Assembly (NCBI GenBank): GCA_003501485.1
Contig: DNPJ01000104.1
Coordinates: 1 to 5,649 of the forward strand
Length of the DNA: 5,649 nucleotides
DNA from: Bacillota bacterium
Lineage (GTDB): Bacteria; Bacillota_I; Bacilli_A; RFN20; CAG-826
Direction: 5' to 3'
The notes below the pieces were generated by a model that ran no database searches, had not been told where the DNA came from, and was given only the letters and a program-made list of their open reading frames with translations. The first letter of the stretch is position 1. Every line of letters starts with the position of its first letter. The position numbers were made by a program, and so were the translations under genes. Below, in pieces: positions 1-4,731 of the stretch.

Positions 1-225
1 ATTATCAAAGCATTGAAGAACAAAGAAAAACTACAACAAGAAGATTATGACAGAATCGATCAAGAAATTACTGAAACAGATTTTCAAAAACTAGTTACAA
101 TAATCGATGACGATTATCCAAATGAATGTAAAACGATGTTAAATCCACCTATTGCAATTTGGATTAACAAAGATTCAGAAGATGTCAATATTGAAATTGT
201 TGATGACATAAAAGGAGAGTGCTAA
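1..225 (+). CDS. C-terminal part of a small protein with a DprA/Smf-like motif (5' truncated)
   Basis: The frame is open from the first base of the window to the TAA at 223-225, giving 74 visible residues. A TTG at 13 exists but has no ribosome binding site in front, so the true start is probably upstream of the window. The visible part begins with a charged helical stretch. It then has a segment reading roughly LVTIIDDDYPNEC followed by NPPIAIW, which resembles the 'ITxxDxxYPxxLxxxxxPPxxLxxxG' element just ahead of the Rossmann fold in DprA/Smf DNA-processing proteins. No Rossmann nucleotide-binding fold follows; the protein stops about 20 residues later. The resemblance rests on a short motif only. 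The SD of the next gene lies inside its last codons, which suggests translational coupling. Function not established. Confidence 0.7.
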   Translation: MIKALKNKEKLQQEDYDRIDQEITETDFQKLVTIIDDDYPNECKTMLNPPIAIWINKDSEDVNIEIVDDIKGEC

Positions 226-230
226 AAATG
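211..230 (+). promoter_or_regulatory. Ribosome binding site setting the AAA+ gene start at ATG 228
   Basis: AAAGGAGAG at 211-219 places GGAG ten bases before the ATG at 228. An in-frame GTG at 219 gives a slightly longer reading, but it touches the SD and could not be used with it. ATG 228 is therefore the supported start. The site lies inside the end of the upstream gene. Confidence 0.8.
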
Positions 231-1535
231 GATTATAATGTTCACAATTTTGATTATCATGCATTAAACTTTATTAATGCAACAGAAAGATATGCCAAAG
301 AAAAATATTTCTTTGAGGTATATCCAGAAATGTTGTTAATTAACTATTTATTAGTTAGAAATAACGAACCACAATATAGATGTGGTTTACTAGAAGAAGT
401 TTTAATTCCTGAAATAGGAGGCGAAAATTTTGTTGGTTCTTTTAGATTAAACTTAATTAACGCTTTAAAATTAAAGGATAGAAATAACCATCCTGATGAA
501 CAGATTAATTCTAAGAAAAAGATCAAATGGTATAATGATGAGAATTTTTTGTTAAGAGTTGATATGAATCATAAAGAAAACTCATTAATTACTCTTGATG
601 AAATCTTTAAAGATTTATTCTTAACAATAGAAGATCACGAAGTTCTTTGTAATGTGCTTGATTATTTCTATACAACTCCAGTATATGCGGATCCAAATCA
701 CTGGGCTAATGCAACTGAAAATAATTTTAAGGAAAGACAAGTTATTAATGAAATAATTAAGAAGTCTCAAAATATCTTGTTTCCTATGAATAAACCAGCA
801 ACTGAAGTAAAAGGTAGAGAAGATGAGTTAAATCTTCTTGAAGAAAGTTTATTAAAGAAAAGAATGAGAAATTCTATTCTTGTTGCTCCTGCTGGTTCTG
901 GAAAAACTGTTATTATAGAAGAACTAAATCAAAGAATTAAAGATAAATATTGTATTCTTGAATTAGTTATTGCAAACACAGTTGCAGGAACCAAATATAG
1001 AGGTATGTTTGAAGAAAAACTTACTACTGTATTAAATGCAGTCATTAAATATAATAAAGAATTTCCACAATATCCTATTATATTATTTATTGATGAAATT
1101 CATACATTAATGGGTGCTGGTGGAGCAGAAGGAGCAGTTGATGCAAGCAATATCTTAAAACCTTATTTATCAAGAGGTGAAGTTACCATTATTGGTGCAA
1201 CAACTAATAATGAATATGAAGAAACTATTAAGAAAGATCAAGCGATGTCACGTCGTTTATGTCCAATTAATATAAAACCTTTAGATAAAAAGATAGTATT
1301 AGATATATTAAATGATTTTGCTGATAATACGGTAGAATTGGATGTGATTGAATACATTTATGATAAATCACAAACAATTGATAATGCTGGGCAACCAGAT
1401 GCATCTATTGAATTATTAGATAGATGTATGGCACGCAGTAAAAGGACAAATGTTCCAGTTACAAAAGAAGTCGTTGACAATATTATGCGTATTTACGAAA
1501 CTAAAAAAGGTTTTGGTTTCGTTTTATCAAAATAA
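228..1535 (+). CDS. Single-module ClpA/B/C-type AAA+ unfoldase, likely partner of the ClpP downstream
   Basis: This 435-aa protein carries one AAA+ module matching the first (D1) module of ClpA/ClpB/ClpC, the hexameric ATPases that unfold proteins and thread them into ClpP. Visible motifs are: Walker A APAGSGKT (K226, T227); the D1 pore-loop motif GTKYRGMFEEKL with pore tyrosine Y257; Walker B LFIDEIH (D289, E290); a sensor-1 region IIGATTNNEYE (T325/T326); arginine-finger pair R342-R343; and the small-domain signature QPDASIELLDR near 389-399, equivalent to LPDKAIDLIDE. Residues 1-190 are divergent, although 'ALNFINATERYAKE...PEMLLINYLL' recalls a Clp_N repeat, with a possible second repeat near 125-150. 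Usual ClpA/C are about 750-850 aa with two modules; no second module is present here. The last residues, GFGFVLSK, contain Phe-Gly-Phe, similar to the I/L-G-F ClpP-docking tripeptide. The domain call is firm; pairing with the clpP at 2189 is inferred from proximity. Confidence 0.93.
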   Translation: MDYNVHNFDYHALNFINATERYAKEKYFFEVYPEMLLINYLLVRNNEPQYRCGLLEEVLIPEIGGENFVGSFRLNLINALKLKDRNNHPDEQINSKKKIKWYNDENFLLRVDMNHKENSLITLDEIFKDLFLTIEDHEVLCNVLDYFYTTPVYADPNHWANATENNFKERQVINEIIKKSQNILFPMNKPATEVKGREDELNLLEESLLKKRMRNSILVAPAGSGKTVIIEELNQRIKDKYCILELVIANTVAGTKYRGMFEEKLTTVLNAVIKYNKEFPQYPIILFIDEIHTLMGAGGAEGAVDASNILKPYLSRGEVTIIGATTNNEYEETIKKDQAMSRRLCPINIKPLDKKIVLDILNDFADNTVELDVIEYIYDKSQTIDNAGQPDASIELLDRCMARSKRTNVPVTKEVVDNIMRIYETKKGFGFVLSK

Positions 1536-1537
1536 CA

Positions 1538-1558
1538 AAGGGAGGAATGAGTGTTATG
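1538..1558 (+). promoter_or_regulatory. Ribosome binding site setting the start at ATG 1556
   Basis: AAGGGAGG at 1538-1545 lies one base before an in-frame ATG at 1547, too close for initiation there, and ten bases before the in-frame ATG at 1556. The second ATG is therefore the likely start, giving a protein three residues shorter than the longest reading. Confidence 0.75.
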
Positions 1559-1834
1559 ATAAAGTACGAATTATGTAAGTGTGAATTTGAGGACCATATG
1601 AACGAAAGTGGGTTCTCAAGAGATGTAGTAGACAAAATCTATGATATTTTAGAAGACGATGAAGTAGATTTTGATTTACAATATTTTAGAGATCGTTTTG
1701 AAGAATATGATTCAAAAGACGAATGTAAATATATAGCAGGTCTTACAGAATACGAATATGTAGCTGCTAAAAGTAACAAAGCAATATTTGAACTTGACAA
1801 TGGTTCAATATTACTAGATAATGAAATGCTATAA
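1556..1834 (+). CDS. Small, highly acidic protein of unknown function
   Basis: This 92-aa protein has 26 Asp/Glu against 10 Lys/Arg, a net charge near -16. The N-terminal half is helical and charged (motif LEDDEVDFDLQYFRDRFEEYDS around residues 32-53). The C-terminal third looks like beta strands (AIFELDNGSILLDNE). No signal peptide or membrane segment is present. Cysteines lie at 7, 9 and in the DECKY stretch, but they do not form a clear metal site. I do not recognise a family. It starts 20 bases after the unfoldase stop and lies between unfoldase and ClpP. That position and its size would suit an adaptor or regulator of the Clp machine. A strongly acidic small phage protein could equally be a DNA mimic. 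Neither role is shown by the sequence. Confidence 0.85.
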   Translation: MIKYELCKCEFEDHMNESGFSRDVVDKIYDILEDDEVDFDLQYFRDRFEEYDSKDECKYIAGLTEYEYVAAKSNKAIFELDNGSILLDNEML

Positions 1835-1850
1835 TAGTGAGGAATAAAAG

Positions 1851-2171
1851 ATGAGAACACATTGGACAATCGAAGAAGAAACAGGCTATAAGCCAATGAC
1901 AACCTTCTGGGATGATTTCAGCATTGCTGATGCATTCGGAGTAGAGGCTGTTAAAGATACTTATAAAAAATCTTTTAGAGATATTAAAAGTAATTATAAG
2001 TATTTAACAGAATTTGTAATGGTACTAAATTGGAAATTATGGCAACATTACAATGCAGGTCATTCAGATTTTGTTACAGTCTATAATGACTTGTGGCAAA
2101 AAGCAGATGATTATGCTTACAATCACCTTAAAGGTGAAGAATTACATTATTTCATTAAAGTTACTGATTAA
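1851..2171 (+). CDS. Conserved hypothetical protein of Firmicute mobile elements (TFWDDFSIADAFG type)
   Basis: This 106-aa protein is preceded by GTGAGGA at 1837-1843, with GAGG eight bases before the ATG. From memory it resembles a small conserved family in gut Firmicute phages and mobile elements with the pattern 'TFWxDFSIADxFGxxAVxDTYxRAF...NYxYLTELVMVLNWKxWxHY...LWxxADxYAxxxLKGEELxYFxxxTD'. Nearly every element is visible here: TFWDDFSIADAFGVEAVKDT (residues 18-37), YLTEFVMVLNWKLWQHY (51-67), the LWQKADDYA segment and the closing LKGEELHYFIKVTD. It is probably an all-helical soluble protein. The strong conservation implies a definite role, but I know of no assigned function. It lies directly before clpP in the unfoldase-to-protease interval, 17 bases apart. 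Confidence 0.88.
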   Translation: MRTHWTIEEETGYKPMTTFWDDFSIADAFGVEAVKDTYKKSFRDIKSNYKYLTEFVMVLNWKLWQHYNAGHSDFVTVYNDLWQKADDYAYNHLKGEELHYFIKVTD

Positions 2172-2188
2172 TAGGAGGAAAAATAAAA

Positions 2189-2743
2189 ATGAATCACGTA
2201 AATGAACAAATGTTTAATGCATTATTAGACAACAGAACAATAATGCTAACAGGAGAAATTAATGATGTTAGCGCAGAGATGGTTACAATGGCTTTGCTCT
2301 ATTTAGATGCACAAGCTGTTGCACCTATACATTTATATATTAATTCTTGTGGAGGTAGCGTATATGCAATGAATTCTATTGTAGATACAATGAATTTAAT
2401 TAAATCTCCAGTACATACATATAATATTGGTTTAGCAGCAAGTGCGGCTGGTATTATCCTATTAAATGGAGAAAAAGGACATAGATATGCAACTCCAAAT
2501 GCAACAACAATGTTACACCAACCAATTGGTGGAGCTGAAGGCTCCTCAATGGATGTTGAAATTGCTGTTGAACAGTTGAAATTTATCAGAGAAAAGATGT
2601 TTGAATTCTGCTCTAAAAAAACAGGAAAATCTGTTAAACAAATTAAAGCAGATTTACAAAGAGATAAATACTTCACAGCTGAACAAGCTTTGAAATATGG
2701 AATTATTGATGTTATATTAAAAACAGATAAAGGAGGTAAATAA
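2189..2743 (+). CDS. clpP: ClpP-like serine peptidase (family S14) lacking the usual N-terminal gate segment
   Basis: This 184-aa ClpP homologue would be the barrel-shaped peptidase that degrades chains fed by a Clp ATPase. The triad is complete by comparison with E. coli ClpP: Ser85 in GLAASAAG, His110 in TMLHQPIGG and Asp159 in LQRDKYF. The oxyanion segment INSCGGSV (51-58) has Cys where most ClpPs have Pro. The head-domain helix (QLKFIREKMFEF) and closing AEQALKYGIIDVIL are present. Only 22 residues precede the end of the IMLTG strand, against about 33 in mature E. coli ClpP. Most of the N-terminal hairpin lining the axial pore is therefore absent, and there is no propeptide. AGGAGGAA at 2173-2180, eight bases before the ATG, fixes the start. 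The unfoldase gene lies upstream. Some phages use S14-like proteases for capsid maturation, but no capsid or portal gene is nearby and the sequence is close to true ClpP. Confidence 0.95.
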   Translation: MNHVNEQMFNALLDNRTIMLTGEINDVSAEMVTMALLYLDAQAVAPIHLYINSCGGSVYAMNSIVDTMNLIKSPVHTYNIGLAASAAGIILLNGEKGHRYATPNATTMLHQPIGGAEGSSMDVEIAVEQLKFIREKMFEFCSKKTGKSVKQIKADLQRDKYFTAEQALKYGIIDVILKTDKGGK

Positions 2744-2744
2744 T

Positions 2745-3221
2745 ATGTTACATCAAAATCAAATGTTTATCGGAACAATCTTATCAGTTAATACGAAAGG
2801 AGGTTATGGCTATATTACTCCACAATGGGGTAATGGCAAATTTGACGAAAATCTGTTTTTTCATTTTAAACAATTAATGTCTCATCGTTGTTATGCAAAG
2901 GTGGGAGTTCAAGTTGCATTTAATTTGAAGAAAGATCGAGAAGGCAGATGGATGGCAGCAAATCTTGTTGATACCACTTATTTAGCTCCAGCTTATTTAG
3001 AGGAGTTTAAAAATAATGGTAGACCTGACTTTTTGCCATCAGCTAATGAACTTAGAGAGGCTAGACTTCAAGTAAAAAGAACAGAAACTACTAAGATTAT
3101 TGAAAATCTTCAAAAAGAAGAAGATGATTTAAATATTCAACTTTCTCCAACTTGTGAAAAACAAATTGGTCAAAAAGTTGACATAATGCTTAGTGGCGTA
3201 TTTGGAAAGGAGGTGATGTAA
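2745..3221 (+). CDS. Cold-shock-domain nucleic-acid-binding protein with C-terminal extension
   Basis: In this 158-aa protein, residues 7-75 form a cold-shock domain, a five-strand barrel that binds single-stranded RNA or DNA. The RNP1-like motif is GGYGYITP (19-26), in place of the usual KGFGFI. The RNP2-like motif is NLFFHF (36-41), in place of VFVHF. VGVQVAFNLKKDREGRWMAANL (53-74) matches the closing strands. Free-standing bacterial Csp proteins are about 65-70 aa. Here about 80 residues follow: a proline-containing linker, a charged helix (ELREARLQVKR...ENLQKEEDDL, about 102-129) and a tail I do not recognise. The start has one intergenic base after clpP, and its SD AGGAGG (2731-2736) lies in the last clpP codons, so translation is probably coupled. 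It may act as an RNA chaperone or bind single-stranded DNA during replication; the sequence does not decide between these. Confidence 0.88.
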   Translation: MLHQNQMFIGTILSVNTKGGYGYITPQWGNGKFDENLFFHFKQLMSHRCYAKVGVQVAFNLKKDREGRWMAANLVDTTYLAPAYLEEFKNNGRPDFLPSANELREARLQVKRTETTKIIENLQKEEDDLNIQLSPTCEKQIGQKVDIMLSGVFGKEVM

Positions 3222-3225
3222 AATG
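3206..3225 (+). promoter_or_regulatory. Perfect extended Shine-Dalgarno for the SprT-like gene
   Basis: AAAGGAGGTGA at 3206-3216 is fully complementary to the usual 16S rRNA 3' end and lies six bases before the ATG at 3223. It sits inside the last codons of the cold-shock gene, whose stop is one base before the next start. Strong re-initiation and high expression are expected. Confidence 0.85.
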
Positions 3226-3732
3226 ACACCAGAAGCAGTTATTAAATTAGCAAATCAATTAAATGATGAGGTTGTTGAATATTTAAATGAAGAACAAGGA
3301 CAACGAATACAAAAAGTTAATATAAAAGTAGATCCATATTTTATATCTGCTACCGCTAATGGAAGATATTCATACGTTACGAACACCGTATTTGTCAATC
3401 ACGCTTTAGTAAACGATAAAGATATCAAAACTGTTATTCTTCACGAGTTATGTCACGCATACGCAGGACCTAAAGCTCATCACGGCCCTGTATGGAAAAA
3501 TCTTGCACTTATAGTAGGATATCACTTTGATGTAGATATTTCAAGATGTAATTTTTATACATATGATGAAGCATTAAGTCCTAAAGCAGTCGCAATGCTA
3601 GAATGTCCTTGCTGTCACAAAAAATGGATTTATTATAGAAAAGGTAAAATCTATAAAACAGAAGGTAAAGGGTATTACTGTTCAGAATGTGGTTCTGAAA
3701 AAGGTAAACTTGTCTTTACAAAATTAAGATAG
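3223..3732 (+). CDS. SprT-like zinc metallopeptidase with C-terminal zinc ribbon
   Basis: This 169-aa protein has the zinc-protease signature HELCH at residues 74-78, with catalytic E75 and ligands H74 and H78. It is followed by HHGPVW, where H87 is the likely third ligand in the HGxxW/F context typical of SprT/Spartan proteins. The C-terminal part carries a zinc ribbon, CPCC...CSEC, with ligands C128, C131, C153 and C156, as in bacterial SprT. Its length agrees with bacterial SprT (about 150-165 aa). Eukaryotic SPRTN cleaves proteins cross-linked to DNA; the bacterial enzymes are less well defined. In a mobile element it could clear DNA-bound host proteins or support replication, but this is inference. 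It has a perfect SD and one-base spacing from the cold-shock gene. No signal peptide is present, so it should be cytoplasmic. Confidence 0.92.
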   Translation: MTPEAVIKLANQLNDEVVEYLNEEQGQRIQKVNIKVDPYFISATANGRYSYVTNTVFVNHALVNDKDIKTVILHELCHAYAGPKAHHGPVWKNLALIVGYHFDVDISRCNFYTYDEALSPKAVAMLECPCCHKKWIYYRKGKIYKTEGKGYYCSECGSEKGKLVFTKLR

Positions 3733-3750
3733 GAGGTGATTAATGGAATG
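3731..3750 (+). promoter_or_regulatory. Extended Shine-Dalgarno setting the start at ATG 3748
   Basis: AGGAGGTGAT at 3731-3740 overlaps the stop of the SprT-like gene. A GTG at 3736 is in frame but is part of the SD itself, so it cannot be the start. ATG 3748, seven bases downstream of the SD, is the best choice; ATG 3754 is possible but more distant. Confidence 0.8.
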
Positions 3751-4011
3751 GAGATGAAAAGAGGATCTGTTGTAATCAGATCCTTTCAGCAATATCTTAA
3801 TTATATGAATGTCCAGTATGCGGTCCGAATACATACAAAAAAGGATAAATATAATAAACCAAAAGATGATTATTATTTCTTTGATAGAAATATGAATCAA
3901 ATTCAACTTGCTGAAAAAATGAAAAAATATTATATATACGGACAATATAGGAACAGCCTACCTGATAGACAGGTGACAAACATTATCTATTTAAAGAAAG
4001 AGGAAAATTAA
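3748..4011 (+). CDS. Small basic hypothetical protein
   Basis: This 87-aa protein is rich in Lys, Arg and Tyr (for example HTKKDKYNKPKDDYYFFDRN and EKMKKYYIYGQYRN). No signal peptide, membrane helix or known motif is visible, and I do not recognise a family. The basic, aromatic composition would suit nucleic-acid binding, but that is only suggestive. It follows the SprT-like gene and ends two bases before the next start. Its first codons contain a perfect 8-bp inverted repeat that would form a hairpin in the mRNA 14 bases after the start codon, described separately. A weaker 5-bp hairpin with a 5-base loop lies at 3960-3974. Confidence 0.82.
   Translation: MEMKRGSVVIRSFQQYLNYMNVQYAVRIHTKKDKYNKPKDDYYFFDRNMNQIQLAEKMKKYYIYGQYRNSLPDRQVTNIIYLKKEEN
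3762..3784 (+). repeat. Perfect inverted repeat (hairpin) in the first codons of the 87-aa gene
   Basis: AGGATCTG at 3762-3769 and CAGATCCT at 3777-3784 are exact inverse complements around a 7-base loop, TTGTAAT. The stem can gain a G-T pair and an A-T pair at its base. No T-run follows, so it is not an intrinsic terminator. Its position within the ribosome initiation footprint suggests translational control or an mRNA processing site. Confidence 0.75.
3947..3955 (+). repeat. Coding-region match to the ATAGGAACA element
   Basis: ATAGGAACA here matches nine of the ten bases of the AATAGGAACA element found in the two later leaders. It lies inside the 87-aa gene, where it encodes Tyr-Arg-Asn-Ser using the AGG arginine codon. 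It may be coincidence in such AT-rich DNA. Confidence 0.4.
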
Positions 4012-4013
4012 TT

Positions 4014-4457
4014 ATGGATAACAAAGAATTAAATTTAACAGAAATTACATTAGAAGAAGCAAAAGATTTATCAATAGAATTAGAAGAGACAAAAGGTAAA
4101 ATGACCTTTTTAGGAACGGGTTATTTTATGTCATGGCACGGAAAACAAGAAGGAGGTATGATTATTTATAATACATCATTATGGGGAATGATAAGTCGTA
4201 TGTGTCTATTCGAAACAGAAGATGGTCCAAGAGTATTCATTAGAGATGATGGAATTATCATTATAGAAGAAACACATCACGATTCTCCTGTTGTACCAAG
4301 TCATTATGAAATTAGAGTAATAACTAATAAAGGCAAGCAATTAATTAATGAAGAAGAAGATGAACTTAGTAAAAGAGAATTACATCAATTATTATTAAAT
4401 ACACCTGGTTGTTTAAAATCAGTTGTTACTAAATCAAAAATAAAGGAGGTGAAATAA
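4014..4457 (+). CDS. Hypothetical protein with beta-rich core
   Basis: This 147-aa protein has an N-terminal acidic helical stretch (residues 1-28). A probable beta-rich core follows, with MTFLGTGYFMSWHGKQEGGMIIYNT, a tryptophan in SLWGMISRMC, then FETEDGPRVFIRDDGIIIIEET and HYEIRVITNKGK. The C-terminal end is charged and helical (EEEDELSKRELHQLLL). No membrane segment, signal peptide or catalytic motif is recognisable and I cannot assign a family. GAGGA at 4000-4004, nine bases before the ATG, supports the start. It begins two bases after the preceding stop and ends one base before the next gene, which points to coupled expression. Confidence 0.83.
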   Translation: MDNKELNLTEITLEEAKDLSIELEETKGKMTFLGTGYFMSWHGKQEGGMIIYNTSLWGMISRMCLFETEDGPRVFIRDDGIIIIEETHHDSPVVPSHYEIRVITNKGKQLINEEEDELSKRELHQLLLNTPGCLKSVVTKSKIKEVK

Positions 4458-4461
4458 GATG
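4442..4461 (+). promoter_or_regulatory. Perfect extended Shine-Dalgarno for the 68-aa gene
   Basis: AAAGGAGGTGA at 4442-4452 is six bases before the ATG at 4459 and lies within the last codons of the 147-aa gene. It is the same 11-base perfect match seen ahead of the SprT-like gene and makes this very short ORF a convincing coding region. Confidence 0.85.
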
Positions 4462-4665
4462 AAAAGATATTTTGTAGAAATTTACGAAGAAGAAACAGAT
4501 GCATATTTATTACAAACTAAATATTATAACTCTGTTGAAGAGTGTCATAAATTTATTAGACAAATTTCATACTTTCAATTAGAATGTTATCATATGGCTA
4601 TAATGGTAGCAGAAGGCAAAGAGGAATGGAATTACGATATTAAACTATATGAAATAGTAGCGTAA
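4459..4665 (+). CDS. Small hypothetical protein
   Basis: This 68-aa protein has the predicted pattern strand (RYFVEIYEEE), strand (YLLQTKYY), helix (SVEECHKFIRQISYF), strand (AIMVAEG) and strand (YDIKLYEIV). This would be a compact alpha/beta fold. It is acidic and rich in tyrosine, with no membrane segment. I do not recognise it. A perfect SD argues strongly that it is real. It is the last gene of the tightly packed series; a 66-base gap follows. Confidence 0.82.
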   Translation: MKRYFVEIYEEETDAYLLQTKYYNSVEECHKFIRQISYFQLECYHMAIMVAEGKEEWNYDIKLYEIVA

Positions 4666-4671
4666 TCGTTA

Positions 4672-4681
4672 AATAGGAACA
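4672..4681 (+). repeat. AATAGGAACA leader repeat, copy 1
   Basis: This copy sits within the longer match TTAAATAGGAACAA (4669-4682), which is identical over 14 bases to copy 3 at 5314-5327. It lies 60 bases ahead of the start codon of the 188-aa gene. Confidence 0.65.
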
Positions 4682-4688
4682 ATAACTC

Positions 4689-4698
4689 AATAGGAACA
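4689..4698 (+). repeat. AATAGGAACA leader repeat, copy 2
   Basis: This is the same ten bases in the same orientation, starting 17 bases after copy 1 and 43 bases ahead of the start codon. The flanks (CTC before, TCA after) differ from copies 1 and 3. Confidence 0.65.
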
Positions 4699-4731
4699 TC
4701 ATAACATTTATATTATAGGAGGAAAACAGTT

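Larger units (their letters stand above)
4666..4731 (+). other. Leader region with two direct repeats ahead of the 188-aa gene
   Basis: This gap is longer than any upstream of it in the window. It holds two copies of AATAGGAACA, at 4672-4681 and 4689-4698, starting 17 bases apart. An AT-rich stretch and a strong SD, AGGAGG at 4717-4722, nine bases before the ATG, follow. No convincing -35/-10 pair and no terminator hairpin are seen. It may mark a separate transcription or processing unit. Confidence 0.55.

Noticed and set aside
344..526. Minus-strand ORF of 60 codons inside the AAA+ gene
   Set aside because: It lies wholly opposite a well-supported gene, has no ribosome binding site and encodes an unrecognisable serine/leucine-rich product typical of an antisense shadow.
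1639..1902. Minus-strand ORF of 87 codons opposite the acidic protein gene
   Set aside because: Its Ser/Leu-rich product is simply the complement of Asp/Glu-rich codons on the other strand, and no SD precedes it.
2299..2676. Minus-strand ORF of 125 codons opposite clpP
   Set aside because: The + strand encodes a ClpP with an intact catalytic triad. The opposite frame has no SD or motif and is a shadow despite its length.
2189..2743. ClpP-like gene as a capsid maturation protease
   Set aside because: No portal, scaffold or major capsid gene is adjacent, the protein aligns with true ClpP throughout, and a Clp ATPase lies just upstream. It is not fully excluded.
3960..3974. ACCTG-ATAGA-CAGGT short hairpin near the end of the 87-aa gene
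   Set aside because: Five pairs inside coding sequence with no T-run; this can easily occur by chance.
3724..3979. Two overlapping minus-strand ORFs with hydrophobic, membrane-like products opposite the 87-aa gene
   Set aside because: Hydrophobicity arises from reading the complement of Lys/Asp/Asn codons. No SD is present, and the + strand gene has an excellent one.
4669..4698. Repeats as a CRISPR array or origin iterons
   Set aside because: There are only two adjacent ten-base copies with a 7-base gap, too short and too few for either; no Cas or replication initiator gene is present.
4666..4731. Standard vegetative promoter in the 66-base gap
   Set aside because: TATATT-like runs exist but no TTGACA-like box is at proper spacing; in DNA this AT-rich such hexamers are uninformative.
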